A stretch of 64,000 nucleotides of DNA from Cynocephalus volans (lineage: Eukaryota; Chordata; Mammalia; Dermoptera; Cynocephalidae): NCBI RefSeq assembly GCF_027409185.1, contig NC_084462.1, positions 1,364,001-1,428,000 of the forward strand, written 5' to 3'. The stretch's first letter is position 1; the number at the start of each line of letters is the position of its first letter. Of the stretch, positions 52,220 through 63,519 are shown piece after piece. The notes under the pieces were generated by a model. That model did no database searches. It was not told where the DNA came from and saw only the letters and a list, made by a program, of their open reading frames with translations. Both the position numbers and the translations under genes were made by a program.

Positions 52220-52430
52220 GATCCGTGCGGCGGGTGATTACGCCTGCCAGGGGCGCGGCCCCGGAGAAAGACGTTCCAGCCCCGCCCCGCTCACGCCCCT
52301 TCCCGCGGGATGGCTGCCCGCCGGGCACCCCGGGCCTCCCCGATTGTAGAGCACCGGGCCCGGCTGCACAGCGCGTGCGCGGGAAGGGGCGGGAACTGAA
52401 ATGCAGCCCTTGTCCCAGCCCCCACGTGGG

Positions 52431-53269
52431 CTCGGCTCCAGCCACGCTCGTGCCCTGCACAGCACACAGCGGTTTTCAAACGTGCATTGACACAGGGACT
52501 GCCGTGGAGCGCTAGCGAGGATGAGCAGCCCGAGGCAAGACAGAGCAAAGGCAAGGACCCGAAAGCTCCTCTGTTTATCACGACCTCTTTGTGAAAAGGA
52601 AAAGCACACTATAAATGTCTATGGGGCTCATATGTCACGTAAATGCACAGGAAAAGGAATGGGATTTTGGGGAAAGGCTCTGAAGAGGGTGGCAGTAGGA
52701 TGAAGGGGGTAGCTTCACGCTTCAATCCGGATACTTCCCTGCTTGAGTACCGTTTTTCTTCCCAACGAGATGTGTATTCTTTGTAACTCTTTAGGAGATA
52801 AAAACACGGTTCACCGCGTTTATTTCCAGTCCCTTTCATCAGCGAAGCCCGAAAAAATTTCAACCCCCCACTCATCAGTGAACCTCAAAAACAGCCCCGA
52901 GAGCAGGATTTCCTGGTCACACCCCTTTCACGAGTGTCTCCCCAACTTCAGGACCAATTACAGCCCTTCGGGTTCCCTGTGACCCCTAGCAATTCAAACC
53001 TGCGGCACTGCCCCCTACATCGTGCTCCTCGGTCACTGTGCTCCCAAAACCTTCCGTGGTCAGAGGTCCCCCAAACTCCTGCATCCCGGCTACTGTGACA
53101 TCGAAACTTTGTCCCTGCTGTGTCCTCAAAATCCTCAGCCATTGTGCCTTCATAATTCTACCCTGGGACAATGTCCCTAAACCCTAACCCCCAAAGCCTC
53201 CAAGTCCCATCCTCGGGTCACTGTCCCCCGACACCTAACTGCTATAGGCCCGAGCAGCCACATCACGAG
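52431..53269. other. Spacer between two CpG islands
   Basis: No gene or named repeat recognised. Confidence 0.4.
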
Positions 53270-53570
53270 CCGTCCCCCGCAGGCTGCTGCCCTGCTTTTC
53301 TTCTCCTCCCCAGTCCTCCCCCGCCACCGCCTAGCCCCGGACGGTGGGGGCGGCCCCCACACACCGCTCCGGCCCCGCCTCAGCCAATCAGCGATTGCCG
53401 CACACACCCCCGCCGCGACCAATCCGCAGCCGCTTCGCTGCGGGACGTAACCGCGACTGTGCCCCGCGCCCCACCTGGGGAAATCCTTCCCCGCCCGCTC
53501 TTCCGCAGACCCCGAGTCCGCGCCTCCGGCGTTCCCCTCCTCCACACCCGGAAGTCCTGGTCCCAGCCCC
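53270..53570. promoter_or_regulatory. Unassigned CpG island with CCAAT boxes
   Basis: CG-rich. CAGCCAATCAGCG (53382-53394) and GCGACCAATCCGC (53415-53427) are CCAAT boxes in the same direction. No first exon is recognised next to it. Confidence 0.55.
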
Positions 53571-54143
53571 TCTCCCTGTAACACAAAAGTCTCAAACACC
53601 CCCACCCACCCCCGCCTCTTCCCTCAGGCCTTTAAGTGCCAGCCACCTTACTCCACAAGCAAAGGTCAAAACTCCTTTCCCCTAAGGTCCAAAAATAAAG
53701 AGGACTTTTTTCTTCTCCTCCATTATCTCCTAATTAGCCGTTAATTTACTCTCTCCTGAGGGCCTTCTAATTAGCCCACTGATGAAACCTACTGCTCTAC
53801 CATTTCCAGGAGCCCCTGGTGACACAGGCCCTAGCGACATCAGGCATCTGCTGCAAGACCTCTGGGAGCTGCAGTCCCTCAGAGTTGTGGTAAGGCATGA
53901 ACTTTGGGGGGTCGAGGGAGGAAGAACGCTGGTGTGGCTGGACTTACATAAAGGGCAGGAAATAAATATAACAGTATCCTCCTCTTTCTGGCTGCCAATT
54001 GCTTTTATGGGAATCTGCAGGGTACACGGGCACATTTCTAAGTGGGTGTAGTCTAAGGGCTCCATGTGGCAGGCAGATGGTAGAGGCTGGAGTTTGGGGT
54101 GGGAGAGTCCTAGGCAGGGAGGCCCAAATAGAAATGTGGGAAA
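53571..54143 (-). other. HSD17B14 3' flank and 3'UTR
   Basis: Lies below the stop at 54144. I see no AATAAA on the minus strand close by, so the transcript end is unknown. Confidence 0.4.
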
Positions 54144-55706
54144 TCAGGAAGGGATAGTGGGGGCACCTGTAGGGGTGTGCACCCTGGCCTTGCACCCGTA
54201 CCCCAGCTCTGCACCCCCAGTCACAAACAGCTCAATTCCTGTGCAGAAGTTGGCTTCGGAGGCCAGGAACACAGCAGCAGCCCCCACGTCAGCTGGCTGG
54301 CCCATGCGGCCCAGAGGCTGGGAAGAGAAGCGGGGGAATAGGAGGTCAAGAGGAGCCCTCACTTGAGTGCCCTACTGCCCAAACCACCTCCATAGCACCT
54401 GAATCCAGCCTCCACTCTTTATTTATTTTTTTTAAAGATGACCGGTAAGGGGATCTTAACCCTTGACTTGGTGTTGTCAGCACCACGCTCTCCCAAGGGA
54501 GCTAACCGGCCATCCCTATATGGTATCTGAACCCGTGGCCTTGGTGTTATCAGCACCGCACTCTCCCAAGTGAGCCACGGGCTGGCCCTTGGCCTCCACT
54601 CTTACCTGGGCCAACATGCCCTCTCGGACTGTGGCCTTGGGGTCTGGTGTTAAGGCTGCCAGCTCCTCCCACAGTGGGGTCCAGATGTTTCCTGGGGAGA
54701 TACTGGGGGAAGGGAGAGAGGGGATCAGAGAAGTCTGTCCCAAATACTGCCTCTTGGGCTCACTCCCAATCTTCCCACTTCCCCCAGGAGGCCCCCTTAG
54801 TCTACTTGGAACTGCTCACCAGTTGACTCGGACGCCATACTGACTCTCATCCAGGGCCAAGGCTTTTGTCATGGCTGTTACTGCCCCCTGCCGAAAACAG
54901 GGTGGGAGAGGAAGTTCAGTCCCCAGAAGATGGGGTCCCTCCCATCCTCTCCTCCCAGCCAGAGGCCATCAATGGGAAAGAAGTCATGCCCTCCTCTTGG
55001 GCTTCCTTTGGATGCACCGGGCTCTGCTTCTTTCTTTCTTTTTTTTTTTTCCAGCTGGCCATTATGAGGTAGGCTCTGTTTCTTTCTTTTTCCAGCTGGC
55101 CATTATGAAGTAGGCTCTGTTTCTTTCTTTCTTTCTTTTTTCCAGCTGGCCATTATGAGGTAGGGCTCTGTTTCCTTCCTTCCTTCCTTCCTTCCTTCCT
55201 TCCTTCCTTCCTTCCTTCCTTCCTTCCTTCCTTCCTTCCTTCCTTCCTTCCTTCCTTCCTTCCTTCCTTCCTTCCTTCCTTCCTTCCTTCCTTCCTTCCT
55301 TCCTTCTCCTTCTCCTTCCTTCCTTCCTTCCTTCCTTCCTTCCTTCCTTCCTTCCTTCCTTCCTCTTTCTTTCTTTCTTTTTCCAGCTGGCCATTATGAG
55401 GTAGGCTCTGCTTCTTAGGAGAAACTTGGAGCATAGCAATTTGTCACAGGCTATTATGCCTCGGGGCTGAATCTGGGAGTTGGCTGTGGGACTCTCTGGG
55501 GCTGAGGTCTTGCTGGATCCTGCTCCTAAAGAGTCTGGCCTCAAAGTAGAGGCCAGGAGGAACAAGGTAGGGAGGGAAGGAAAGGGCAAGGGCTAGCATA
55601 CCTTGGTGGCCACATAGGGAACTGCCTGGGACTGACCAATTGCCCCGACGAGGCTGGAGATGTTGATGACGTTCCCCCGGCTCTTCCGAAGGTGGGGGAG
55701 GGCGAA
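54144..55706 (-). CDS. HSD17B14: HSD17B14, last four coding exons (partial)
   Basis: Cytosolic short-chain dehydrogenase/reductase, NAD-dependent, active on 17-beta-hydroxysteroids; it may oxidise L-fucose. Exons on the minus strand: 55706-55602 ([11 protein letters not shown] to YVATK), 54887-54820 ([18 protein letters not shown]), 54702-54606 ([14 protein letters not shown]), 54317-54144 (PLGRMGQ to TIPS, then TGA). GT-AG junctions and phases agree; 444 nt = 147 aa plus stop, covering about residues 124-270 of human. Seen: the catalytic serine in [11 protein letters not shown] and the YVATK motif (Tyr and Lys). The Rossmann motif TGGGRGIG and first exons are not in the window, so the intron above 55706 exceeds 8 kb. 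Confidence 0.94.
54425..54588 (-). mobile_element. CYN SINE dimer next to HSD17B14 splice donor
   Basis: Same direction as the gene. Target duplication GCCTCCACTCTT at 54408-54419 and 54592-54603. The right copy covers intron positions +3 to +14 after the exon ending at 54606. Confidence 0.92.
55040..55412. repeat. (TTCC)n array within a four-copy 40-bp-type repeat
   Basis: Four copies of CCAGCTGGCCATTATGAGG plus TAGGCTCTG (about 55053, 55093, 55142, 55383), spaced by CTTT runs; the third and fourth are parted by about 190 bp of (TTCC)n (55172-55364). In the HSD17B14 intron. Confidence 0.9.
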
Positions 55707-56569
55707 CTAGGGAGGTGGGAAGATGGGGGCAGAATAAGCCATCCAAGCCCTGGATCTTCCCCAGTCCACAGAAACGCAGCCATAGTCATCCTGAAGTTGG
55801 GATGATGGCCATCTCCCTGGCATGATCTTAGGTGATCTCGGTGGCCCTGTTCAGACAGCATCTAGCACTTTCTCTGCTTTGCCCTAGGGTCTCTGGGCCT
55901 CAGCACTTAAAGAGTCTATTCTTATCTGGAAGGGATTTCTTTCTATGTCTCTTCTACTGGGTCTCTGACTCTCCCTGTCTCTCTTTCTCGGTCTCTGTCT
56001 CCCTCACGCTGGGTCTCTGTTCACCTCTCTCTGGGTTACTCAAATTTTGTTACTCAAATTTTGTCCACCTCAAGATGGGAAAATGCGAAAGAGATCCAAA
56101 AGCCTGCATATTTTGCAGACATGGAAGTTCTTTTATCCATGGAGGGGAAGACGGTTTCTCTGAGTTTTACAGGAAGCTCTGTGGTCAGAATGTGATGTGA
56201 GGCTTTCATGAAATGCACCTCATTTTCTACCAACTTCTCCCCTGCAACTCCCTGGCTACCTGGAGATCCCTAAACCAACCCTCCTCTCTCCCCCTCCCTC
56301 CCTCCTTCCCTCTCTCTCTCTCTCTGTGTTCTCTCACTACACATGACCTTGGATAAACTAAAATCCTATCCTTCCTCTTGCTTGCCTTGGGCAGCTGAGC
56401 TGGCCAGTCAAGACCTGTTGCTACCACTAAAGGTAAATGAGCATGAGCCAGCACCCCCAGGAAGCTCTCAGAGTAAGAACATAAATGAGCTTCCTCTCCA
56501 GTTCACCCCACTAGTTCTCTCAAACCTTCTCCACTCCCTCAAGAACAGCCTCTGCCGCTTTCTCAGTGC
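55707..56569 (-). other. HSD17B14 intron, near part
   Basis: No exon recognised. Pyrimidine-rich at 55960-56040 and a (TC)n run at 56281-56325. Confidence 0.45.
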
Positions 56570-57140
56570 TATATCTTCAAAAGCACACTGCATGCTCCAA
56601 CCTCAGGGCCTTTACACTTGCTATTGCCTCTGCCTGGAATGCTTTTTCCTGAGAGAGCCAAATGACTAATTCCCAGGTTGACCAATCATGCCAATTTGCC
56701 CAGGACTCAAGTGTTCCTGGGGACATGGGACTTTCACTCTACAGTTTCAACAGTAAACTGGGAAGGTCTTGAGTAAATGCACTCCTTTGACTTCTTCAAA
56801 CCCTGTTCAAATGTCACCTCCTCAGTGAGGCCTTCCTTCCCTGACCATCCTATTTAAAACTGCAAACTGCCCACCCTGGGTGGGTCTCCATCCCTCTTCT
56901 GATTCCCTTTCTTTGGGGTACACACCCCTTCTGACATGCCATATGCATGTGTGTGTATATGTATATACACATATATTTTTTAACTTACTGATTTGTTTAT
57001 TGTCTGTCTCTCCCCCCAGAATGGAAGAACCCATGAGGAATGGTTGAAGTTTCTTACTGTGTTTCATCCTTAGCACTAAGGTGCCTGGCACATAGTAGGC
57101 GTCCATACATATCTTTTGAATGAATGAATGAATGAATGCA
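56570..57140 (+). mobile_element. L2 LINE 3' piece
   Basis: CTCAGGGCCTTTACACTTGC, TCAAATGTCACCTCCTCAGT, GTGCCTGGCACATAGTAGGC and an (AATG)n end at 57117-57138. Confidence 0.7.
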
Positions 57141-57524
57141 CTAAGGACCTGGTACCATTTGATCCTCATGACATCTCTGCAAGTGAAACAGGGCAGACCC
57201 CCAGTATTTTCCCTAAGCATCTCTCTACCGCCAGTTAGAGCAGGCCTGGCTGGGGGCAGAGAAGCTAAAGAAAAAAAACTGTTTAACTACCAGGATGAAT
57301 TTGTGGGAGTAACCGTAAAGCTTGGTTAACAATAAAATAAGAATAAAGTTAGTTAAACGTATGTTTCCCTAAAGCTAAACAAAATCTCAAGGCCACCAAA
57401 TGTTTGTTGCTCAGTAGATGGTTTAAGATGACATCAGCAACGACAATCTTGAGTTGTTTCACACAACTGCTATCAACTGAAAGCCTGCTTTGAAACAGAC
57501 CTGAAGGAGTCAAGGAGAACATTA
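57141..57524. other. HSD17B14 intron stretch
   Basis: No exon or named repeat. Confidence 0.4.
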
Positions 57525-57643
57525 GGCCTGGCCCATTAGCTCAGTTGGCTAGAGCCTGGTGTTACAACAATAAGGTCAAGGGTTCGGATCAGGGTCAAGA
57601 GTTCAGATCCCCATACCCACCAGCCGCCAAAAAAAAAAAAAAA
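57525..57643 (+). mobile_element. CYN SINE monomer with duplicated B box
   Basis: GGCCTGGCCCATTAGCTCAG head. The GGTCAAGGGTTCGGATCA region is followed by a second copy, GGGTCAAGAGTTCAGATCC. A tail. Confidence 0.8.
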
Positions 57644-57783
57644 GATGCCAGGAATAGTCGTGCTGACTTCACCCCACACCAATCAGACCCCCCATAACTC
57701 CCGGGACCCCTACTCATGATTTTGCTCTATAAATGCTTGTGATTTTAATAATTCTTTAAGCTCCTCTAGCTGCCTTGTTCTCC

Positions 57784-57951
57784 TTTTTTTTTTTGGAAAG
57801 ATGACTGGTAAGGGGATTTTAACCCTTGACTTGGGGTTGTCAGCACCACGCTCTCCCAAGTGAGCCAACTGGCCATCCCTATATAGGATCCAAACCCGTG
57901 GCCTTGGTGCTATCAGCACCACACTCTCCGAAGTGAGCCATGGGCCAGCCC
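57784..57951 (-). mobile_element. CYN SINE dimer
   Basis: T-run to GGGCCAGCCC, junction CCATCCCTATATAGGATCC. In sense with HSD17B14. Confidence 0.9.
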
Positions 57952-59091
57952 TTGCCTTGATCCCCTTTGACTGGCCATTCAAATAAGTGCTGTTCTTTAT
58001 CACTGCAAACTCCAGCATGAGAGAATGTTTAGCCAGTTGCAGTGGCAATGGACTTGGTTCAGCAACACAAGAAGATACAGCCAATAGCCCCATTTTACAG
58101 CTGAAGAGACGGAGGACTGCTGCCCACACTGTGTCACCTGACGCCCGACAGAACCAGTCTTTGCTGCCTGGCAGTCTGAGACCCAAACCCACAAGCAAAT
58201 GAGAATTTCTGGCAGCTCCAAGTGTTAAGAACTCTAGGACAACACGAGCATGGATGATATGAGTACGTGGCCTTGCGGGTGGGATCCTCTGGCCTCCTCT
58301 CAGGGACCCCCCTTTCACCCTCTCCTCCCCACTGCCATCAGCCTTGAAACCCTCCCTCCCTTAGCAGCCCCCACCCTGGCCCCAGCCTGCTCTCTTCTCA
58401 TCCTCTCACCTGCCCTGACATTTAACGTCCTCCCCACCCTGCAAGCCTGAGCGCCAGCCTCATTCCAGCACCAGGCGCATATCTGGCACTCAATAAATAT
58501 TTGTCCCCCACTCCCTGAGCCCCGTCCCAGCCCTCCTGCACATTCTTGGCCAAGGTCTTTCCCTGCCCTCCTCCTCGTGGTCACTTAGCACCTCCCTTTA
58601 GCTACGTGAAGTCAAGGCCTGGCTGGGTTCTTGTTGGCCTGACTTGCCTTTCCCCTCCAATCCCACCACTTCTCTGGATGACAAATGCGACTGTCTCCTA
58701 ATCCTGGTTTTCCCGCCCTCGCCCCTTGCCCTCTGGTTTGTTCCTCCGACGAGAGACAGATCTGAAGAGCCTGGCTCTCCTGGGTGTCTGCCAGCCTCAC
58801 TCTGCCCTGACCCCTATTCCTCTAAATGTTGGGGTTCTGGGACCTGCTTCTGATTCTCCCAGCTCTGGTTAGGAAGCCCCTACTTGGTTGGTTTCCCACC
58901 AGCATCCCCTAAGTCTCCCTGGGAGCCCCTTCTGGAGCTCCTGACTCCCCAGTCCTGGACGTGTCTATCTCAATGGCTCCCGTACAAAACCCACCCCATT
59001 GTCCCTCCCCCAAATTGCCCCTCTCCCTGGTTCTCAGCCTCTGATGGGGCGCTTACTCACACCCAGCTTCTTAAGCTACAGACCTGGAGTC
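57952..59091. other. HSD17B14 intron stretch
   Basis: An old L2/MIR-type tail at 58440-58505 (GGCACTCAATAAATATTTGT). A MIR-like phrase near 58092. No exon. Confidence 0.45.
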
Positions 59092-59260
59092 TTTTTTTTT
59101 TTTTTAAAGATGACTGGTAAGGGGATCTTAACCCTTGACTTGGTGTTGTCAGCACCACGCTCACCCAGTGAGCTAACCGTCCATCCCTATATAGGGACCT
59201 GAACCCGTGGCCTTGGTGTTATCAGCACACACTCCCCCAGGTGAGACATGGGCGAGCCCC
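59092..59260 (-). mobile_element. CYN SINE dimer
   Basis: Flanked by AGACCTGGAGTCTT on both sides. One unit end reads GGCGAGCCCC. Confidence 0.9.
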
Positions 59261-59516
59261 AGACCTGGAGTCTTCCAGAGCCAGTTCCCCATCAAAGCCA
59301 CCAGCAAGTCCAAGCCATTGTGCCTTCGAAGGATCTCTTGAATCTATACAATTCTCTCCACCTCATTCATTCATTCAACAAACATTTATTGAGCACGTAC
59401 TATGAGCGGGTACTGTGGTAAATGCGAGGGATATGCAGAAAACCAGGCAGGGAGACATTTCTGCTCTCCTGGAGCTGATGTTCTGGTGGGGGAGGCAGCA
59501 ATAAACAAATAGGTAA

Positions 59517-59620
59517 GGGGCTGGCTGGTTAGCTCAAGTGGCTAGAGCACAGCCTTATAACACCAAGGTCACTGGTTCAGATCCCTGTACCAGCCAGCTG
59601 CCAAAAACTAAATAAATAGA
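59517..59620 (+). mobile_element. CYN SINE monomer
   Basis: GGGGCTGGCTGGTTAGCTCA head, ending CCAGCCAGCTGCC, with an AAATAAATA-type tail. Confidence 0.8.
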
Positions 59621-59723
59621 TGAGTGTCTTATGGAATATGCTAGAATGTGATTAGATTAGAATGTGAAACAATAAGTCGAGCGGATGAGGAGGGATGGGA
59701 GTGTTGGGGCTGATGCAGTTTTA

Positions 59724-59822
59724 TTTATTTATTTTTTTTAAAGATGACCGGTAAAGGGATCTTAACCCTTGACTTGGTGTTGTCAGCACCACGCTCTCCC
59801 AAAGTGAGCCACGGGCCAGCCC
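59724..59822 (-). mobile_element. CYN SINE monomer, young type
   Basis: Flanked by GATGCAGTTTTA on both sides. Confidence 0.9.
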
Positions 59823-60289
59823 TAGCAGATGCAGTTTTAAACAGGGTGTTTAGGAGGGCCTTTGGAAGGTGACATTTGAGCAAAGACGTGGAGTAGAGGT
59901 GTGAGCTGTACAGATATCTGGAAGTAGAACTTGCCAGGCTGAGGGAACAGCGGGTGCAAAGGCCCTGAGGTAGGACGGAGCCTGGTGTGTTCGGTAGCAG
60001 TGAAGCCAGTGTGGTGGAGGTGAGGTCAGAGGAGAAAAGGGGCCTGATAATGTGAGGACTTGAAGGCCACCACTTCTCACTTGGACAAATGCGACTGTCT
60101 CCTAATCCCGGTTTTCCTACCCTCACACTTTGCCCTCTGATTTGTTCCTCAGAAAAGAGCCAGAGTGAGTGTCAACAGTACACATCACTGCCTTGCTCAG
60201 ACACCTCGATTACCTTCCATGGTTCCCTATCGATCTTTAGATAAAGACTAGATGCCTCAGCATGGTGTTCAACTAACACAAGTGTGATC

Positions 60290-60600
60290 ACGTCAGGAAT
60301 CCTAATAATCTAAATGAGAAGGTCTGGAGATTAGCTAAAAACATGGTATTGATGTTAATCTCCTGATTTTGACAAGCTTACTGGGACTGTATAAAAATAC
60401 ACTCCACAGTACCTAGATGTAACGGGGCATCATGCCTGCAACTTACTCTTAGATAGTCCAAAGGGAAAAACTAGGTAGATAGATAAAAAATAAAGCAAAT
60501 GTGGTAAAGTATTCACGATGGAATGTCTGGATAAACATGACTTCTCTGTACTATTCTGGCAATATTTTTAAAGTCTTAAGTCAAAATAAAAATAAACATC
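60290..60600 (+). mobile_element. L1 3'UTR fragment
   Basis: ATGTTAATCTCCTGATTTTG and CTATTCTGGCAATATTTTTA with an A-rich end, like old L1 3' ends. Confidence 0.6.
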
Positions 60601-60984
60601 CTACTCCATGGGCAGTATGAAGTTCTCAATGATGAAATTATATGACGTCTGGGTGAAGACAACATCTAACTTCTGGGTACAGAAGGCAATGGATAGAAGT
60701 TTAATAAAATGTTTATAATTGCTGGAGCTGGAAATTGCTTAAGATGTTCTTAACATACACCCAGTGGTTCCTGCCCCAGGGCTTTTGCACCCTCTTCTTG
60801 GAGAGTGAGATACCCTATGCCCTGCTTCTCCACATCCCTCCCTCCCACTCACCTTTTCCCTTCTACCTGCCCCAAGCTCCATTTACTCAACATGTATCAT
60901 AGGGATCTCAAGCTGAGTGAAGTGGGTTAGCCAAAAGAAACAAAATGGGGCAAGGTTTACGATAAATAATAACTTTCAGAGGGT
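60601..60984. other. HSD17B14 intron stretch
   Basis: No exon recognised. The part at 60770-60900 may be L2. Confidence 0.35.
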
Positions 60985-61170
60985 AAACTCTGTGTCAGGC
61001 ATATTCTAAGGGCTTTGTGAATATTTATTCTCATTCAGTCCTCAGAACTCTGTAAATTAGGTACCGTTATTAGCATCATTGTACAGATGAGAAAACAGAG
61101 GTGCAGAAGCTGAGTAACTCGCATGATGTTGCAAGTAGGTTGTTAGATCCAGACTCTTAACTCCCACATG
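60985..61170 (+). mobile_element. MIR SINE
   Basis: CATATTCTAAGGGCTTTGTG, GTACAGATGAGAAAACAGAG and the diverged tail AGTAACTCGCATGATG in MIR order. Confidence 0.7.
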
Positions 61171-61387
61171 AGGCATCTATATAGGTCACTTACAGATAAC
61201 AGGGTCAGGTAGCACAAAGGTACCTGTAGGAAGCAGGGCCTGGGATACAGTGGAAAGCTGGGTTACATTTAGCAGACTGTCTGCTCCATGCATCTAGTTT
61301 ACCAACTCTGCTGACTTTTAAAGAGAAACTAGAAATTTGGTTGTTTATGCAAAAGCTGTGTCTTTTTAAATATTGACAAATAATATA

Positions 61388-61418
61388 TATGTGTGTGTGT
61401 GTGTGTATGTGTGTATAT
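61388..61418 (+). repeat. (TG)n microsatellite
   Basis: Short TG run inside TA-rich sequence. Confidence 0.85.
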
Positions 61419-61434
61419 AAAATATACGAGCATT

Positions 61435-61603
61435 GGGCCGGCCCGTGGTTCACTCAGAAGAGTGTGGTGCTGATAACACCAAGGCCACAGGTTCGGATCC
61501 CTATATAGGGATGGCCGGTTAGCTCACTTGGGAGAGCGTGGTGCTGACAACACCAAGTCAAGGGTTAAGATCCCCTTACCAGTCATCTTTTACAAATAAA
61601 ATA
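61435..61603 (+). mobile_element. CYN SINE dimer
   Basis: GGGCCGGCCCGTGGTTCACT head. The second unit keeps GGTTAGCTCACTTGGGAG. Flanks AATATACGAGCATT / AATATATGAGCATT. Confidence 0.9.
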
Positions 61604-62044
61604 AAATATAATATATGAGCATTAACCCTTATGGGCTGTGGTGTATGTTTGTCTTATGTGTAGAGGTGTTTTAAGGGTTGGGTCAATCTTAGAAAGCCAA
61701 CAAAAGGTGGGGACAGGAGGCAGGGTTAACTGGTTGAGCAAGGCGAACAATGTCCCTGGGGACATTTCACCTGGATCTCAGATAGGACCGAAAGTCAGCA
61801 CCTGAGCTTCCCCCCACTCCTCTGGCCTCTGCCCTCTCTGCCTACACTTGCTTCCCTGAGTTTGTTGAGCCTCAGGCTGGTGAGCCCCAAACTGATGTCT
61901 CCAGACCTTGACCTCACCCAGACAAGTGAATCCCATGGCCACTGGCCAACCCCATGTGGATGTCCAGAGGGATCTGACACTCAACAGTCTTTTCTCCTCC
62001 TCCTCCTCCCCTTCCCCTCCCCCTGCCCCTCCCCCTCCTCCTTC
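61604..62044. other. HSD17B14 intron stretch with (TCC)n
   Basis: Unique sequence, then a C/T-rich run at 61994-62044. No exon. Confidence 0.45.
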
Positions 62045-62210
62045 TTTTTTTTTTAAAAGATGACCAGTAAGGGGATCTTAACCCTTGACTTGGTGTTGTC
62101 AGCACCACACTCTCCCAAGTAAGCCACGGGCTGGCCCTATACAGGGATCCGAACCCGTGGCCTTGGTGTTATCAGCACCGCACTCTCCCGAGTGAGCCAC
62201 GGGCCGGCCC
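62045..62210 (-). mobile_element. CYN SINE dimer with altered linker
   Basis: Full first and second units joined by GGGCTGGCCCTATACAGGGA; the linker keeps an extra GGCTGGCC head. Confidence 0.9.
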
Positions 62211-62317
62211 GAGTCCTTTCTTCTAAGCTCGGACCTGCTCCTCTCCCAGGCTTCCCAGCCCCACAGGATGGCAGCTGTGTCCTGCCAGTAGCTGGGGGTA
62301 AGAGTAGGGGGAACAAA

Positions 62318-62413
62318 AGGGTACTTCAAAAAGTTTGTGGAAAAATAGAATTAAAAGATGATGTGAACCTTTCCATGAACTTTTTTTTTCCCATGAACTT
62401 TCTGAAGTACTCT
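62318..62413 (+). mobile_element. Palindromic mariner-type MITE
   Basis: AGGGTACTTCAAAAAGTTTG to ATGAACTTTCTGAAGTACTC, with a duplicated CCATGAACTTT near the right end and TA after it. Confidence 0.75.
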
Positions 62414-62599
62414 CATAGGCCCCAAAACCCACTCCTTTCTTTTCCCAGTCCACCCACACATCTGGTCCTTAAGGAAGTCTTGACAGATCTACCTTCAAAG
62501 TGGATCCGGACAACTTGACCCTGCTGCAAAAAAGAAAGAAAGAAGGATCCAGAATCTGATTACTTCTCACCAAGTCCACGGCCACCGGCCTGGTCTAAT

Positions 62600-63065
62600 C
62601 CAACATCACTCCCACCTCAACTATCCAGTCACCTTCTCTCCCAGCCCCCTGCCTCAGCTCTCACCCCGCAGTCTGATCCTCATGTGGCCACCAGAGGGCA
62701 ACAGTTCCCACCTATGCAGCTCCCGTCCCTTCGTTCAGAACACTTCAGGAGTTCCCATAGCAGTCAGTGTCAAAGCAAAGTTCTCTTGGTGGTCTACAAG
62801 GTCCCATACAATCTGGGACCCTTTGCCCCCTCTCTGCCCTCATCTCCTGCCTTCCCCCCTCACTCACTCGGTTCCAGCCACACTGGCCTCCTTGCTGTTC
62901 CTCTTAGACTCCAAGCACCATCCCACCCCAGGGCCTTTGCACTGGCTGTTCCTGTCTCAACAGCTTTTCCCCACACACCTCCTTCAGGTTTTGACTCAAA
63001 CATCACCTCTCAGAGAGGCCTTCCCTGATCACCCCACCCTGTCTAAAAGAGCACACAAATCCCCC
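62600..63065 (+). mobile_element. L2 LINE 3' piece, first part
   Basis: CACTGGCCTCCTTGCTGTTC, CAGGGCCTTTGCACTGGCTG and CATCACCTCTCAGAGAGGCC, typical L2. It may continue at 63520-63690 beyond a CYN insertion. Confidence 0.7.
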
Positions 63066-63070
63066 CCTCC

Positions 63071-63237
63071 TTTTTTTTTTTAAAAGATGACCGGTAAGGG
63101 GATCTTAACCCTTGACTTGGTGTTGTCAGCACCACGCTCAGCCAGTGAGCGAACCAGCCATCCCTATATGGGATCCGAACCCATGGCCTTGGTGTTATCA
63201 GCACCACACTCTCCCGAGTGAGTCACGGGCCGGCCCC
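63071..63237 (-). mobile_element. CYN SINE dimer inside L2
   Basis: Flanked by AAATCCCCCCCT and AAATCCCCCCCT. Confidence 0.9.
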
Positions 63238-63519
63238 AAAATCCCCCCCTTTTTAAAAAAAGCCCTCAACTGGTAAAGATAAATATGAAGTTATTTACCA
63301 GTGAAATAGTATGAAGGCTGGGATTTGTTTTACAGTACTTCAGAAAAACAAAAAAGCAAAACAAGGAGGCTACAAGAGGCAAGAATGATACAATGCTGAT
63401 AATTATTGGCACTCAGTGATGGGCACATGGGGCTCAATATGATTCTGCTTTTGTGTATACTTGAAAAATGCCATTATAAGTTTTATAAAATAGCGTATAT
63501 ACATACCCAACACTCTTTA

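Larger units (their letters stand above)
59362..60090 (-). mobile_element. L2-like LINE, reverse, split by two SINEs
   Basis: TTCATTCAACAAACATTTAT, CTATGAGCGGGTACTGTGGT, GTGACATTTGAGCAAAGACG and GCAAAGGCCCTGAGGTAGGA are reverse-strand phrases of an old mammalian LINE. Confidence 0.6.

Noticed and set aside
55062-55589. 175-codon open frame rich in KEGR
   Set aside because: Translation of the (TTCC)n array.
62463-62525. Possible minus-strand exon QGQVVRIHFEG with acceptor and donor
   Set aside because: It does not match the missing part of HSD17B14 or any neighbour I know.
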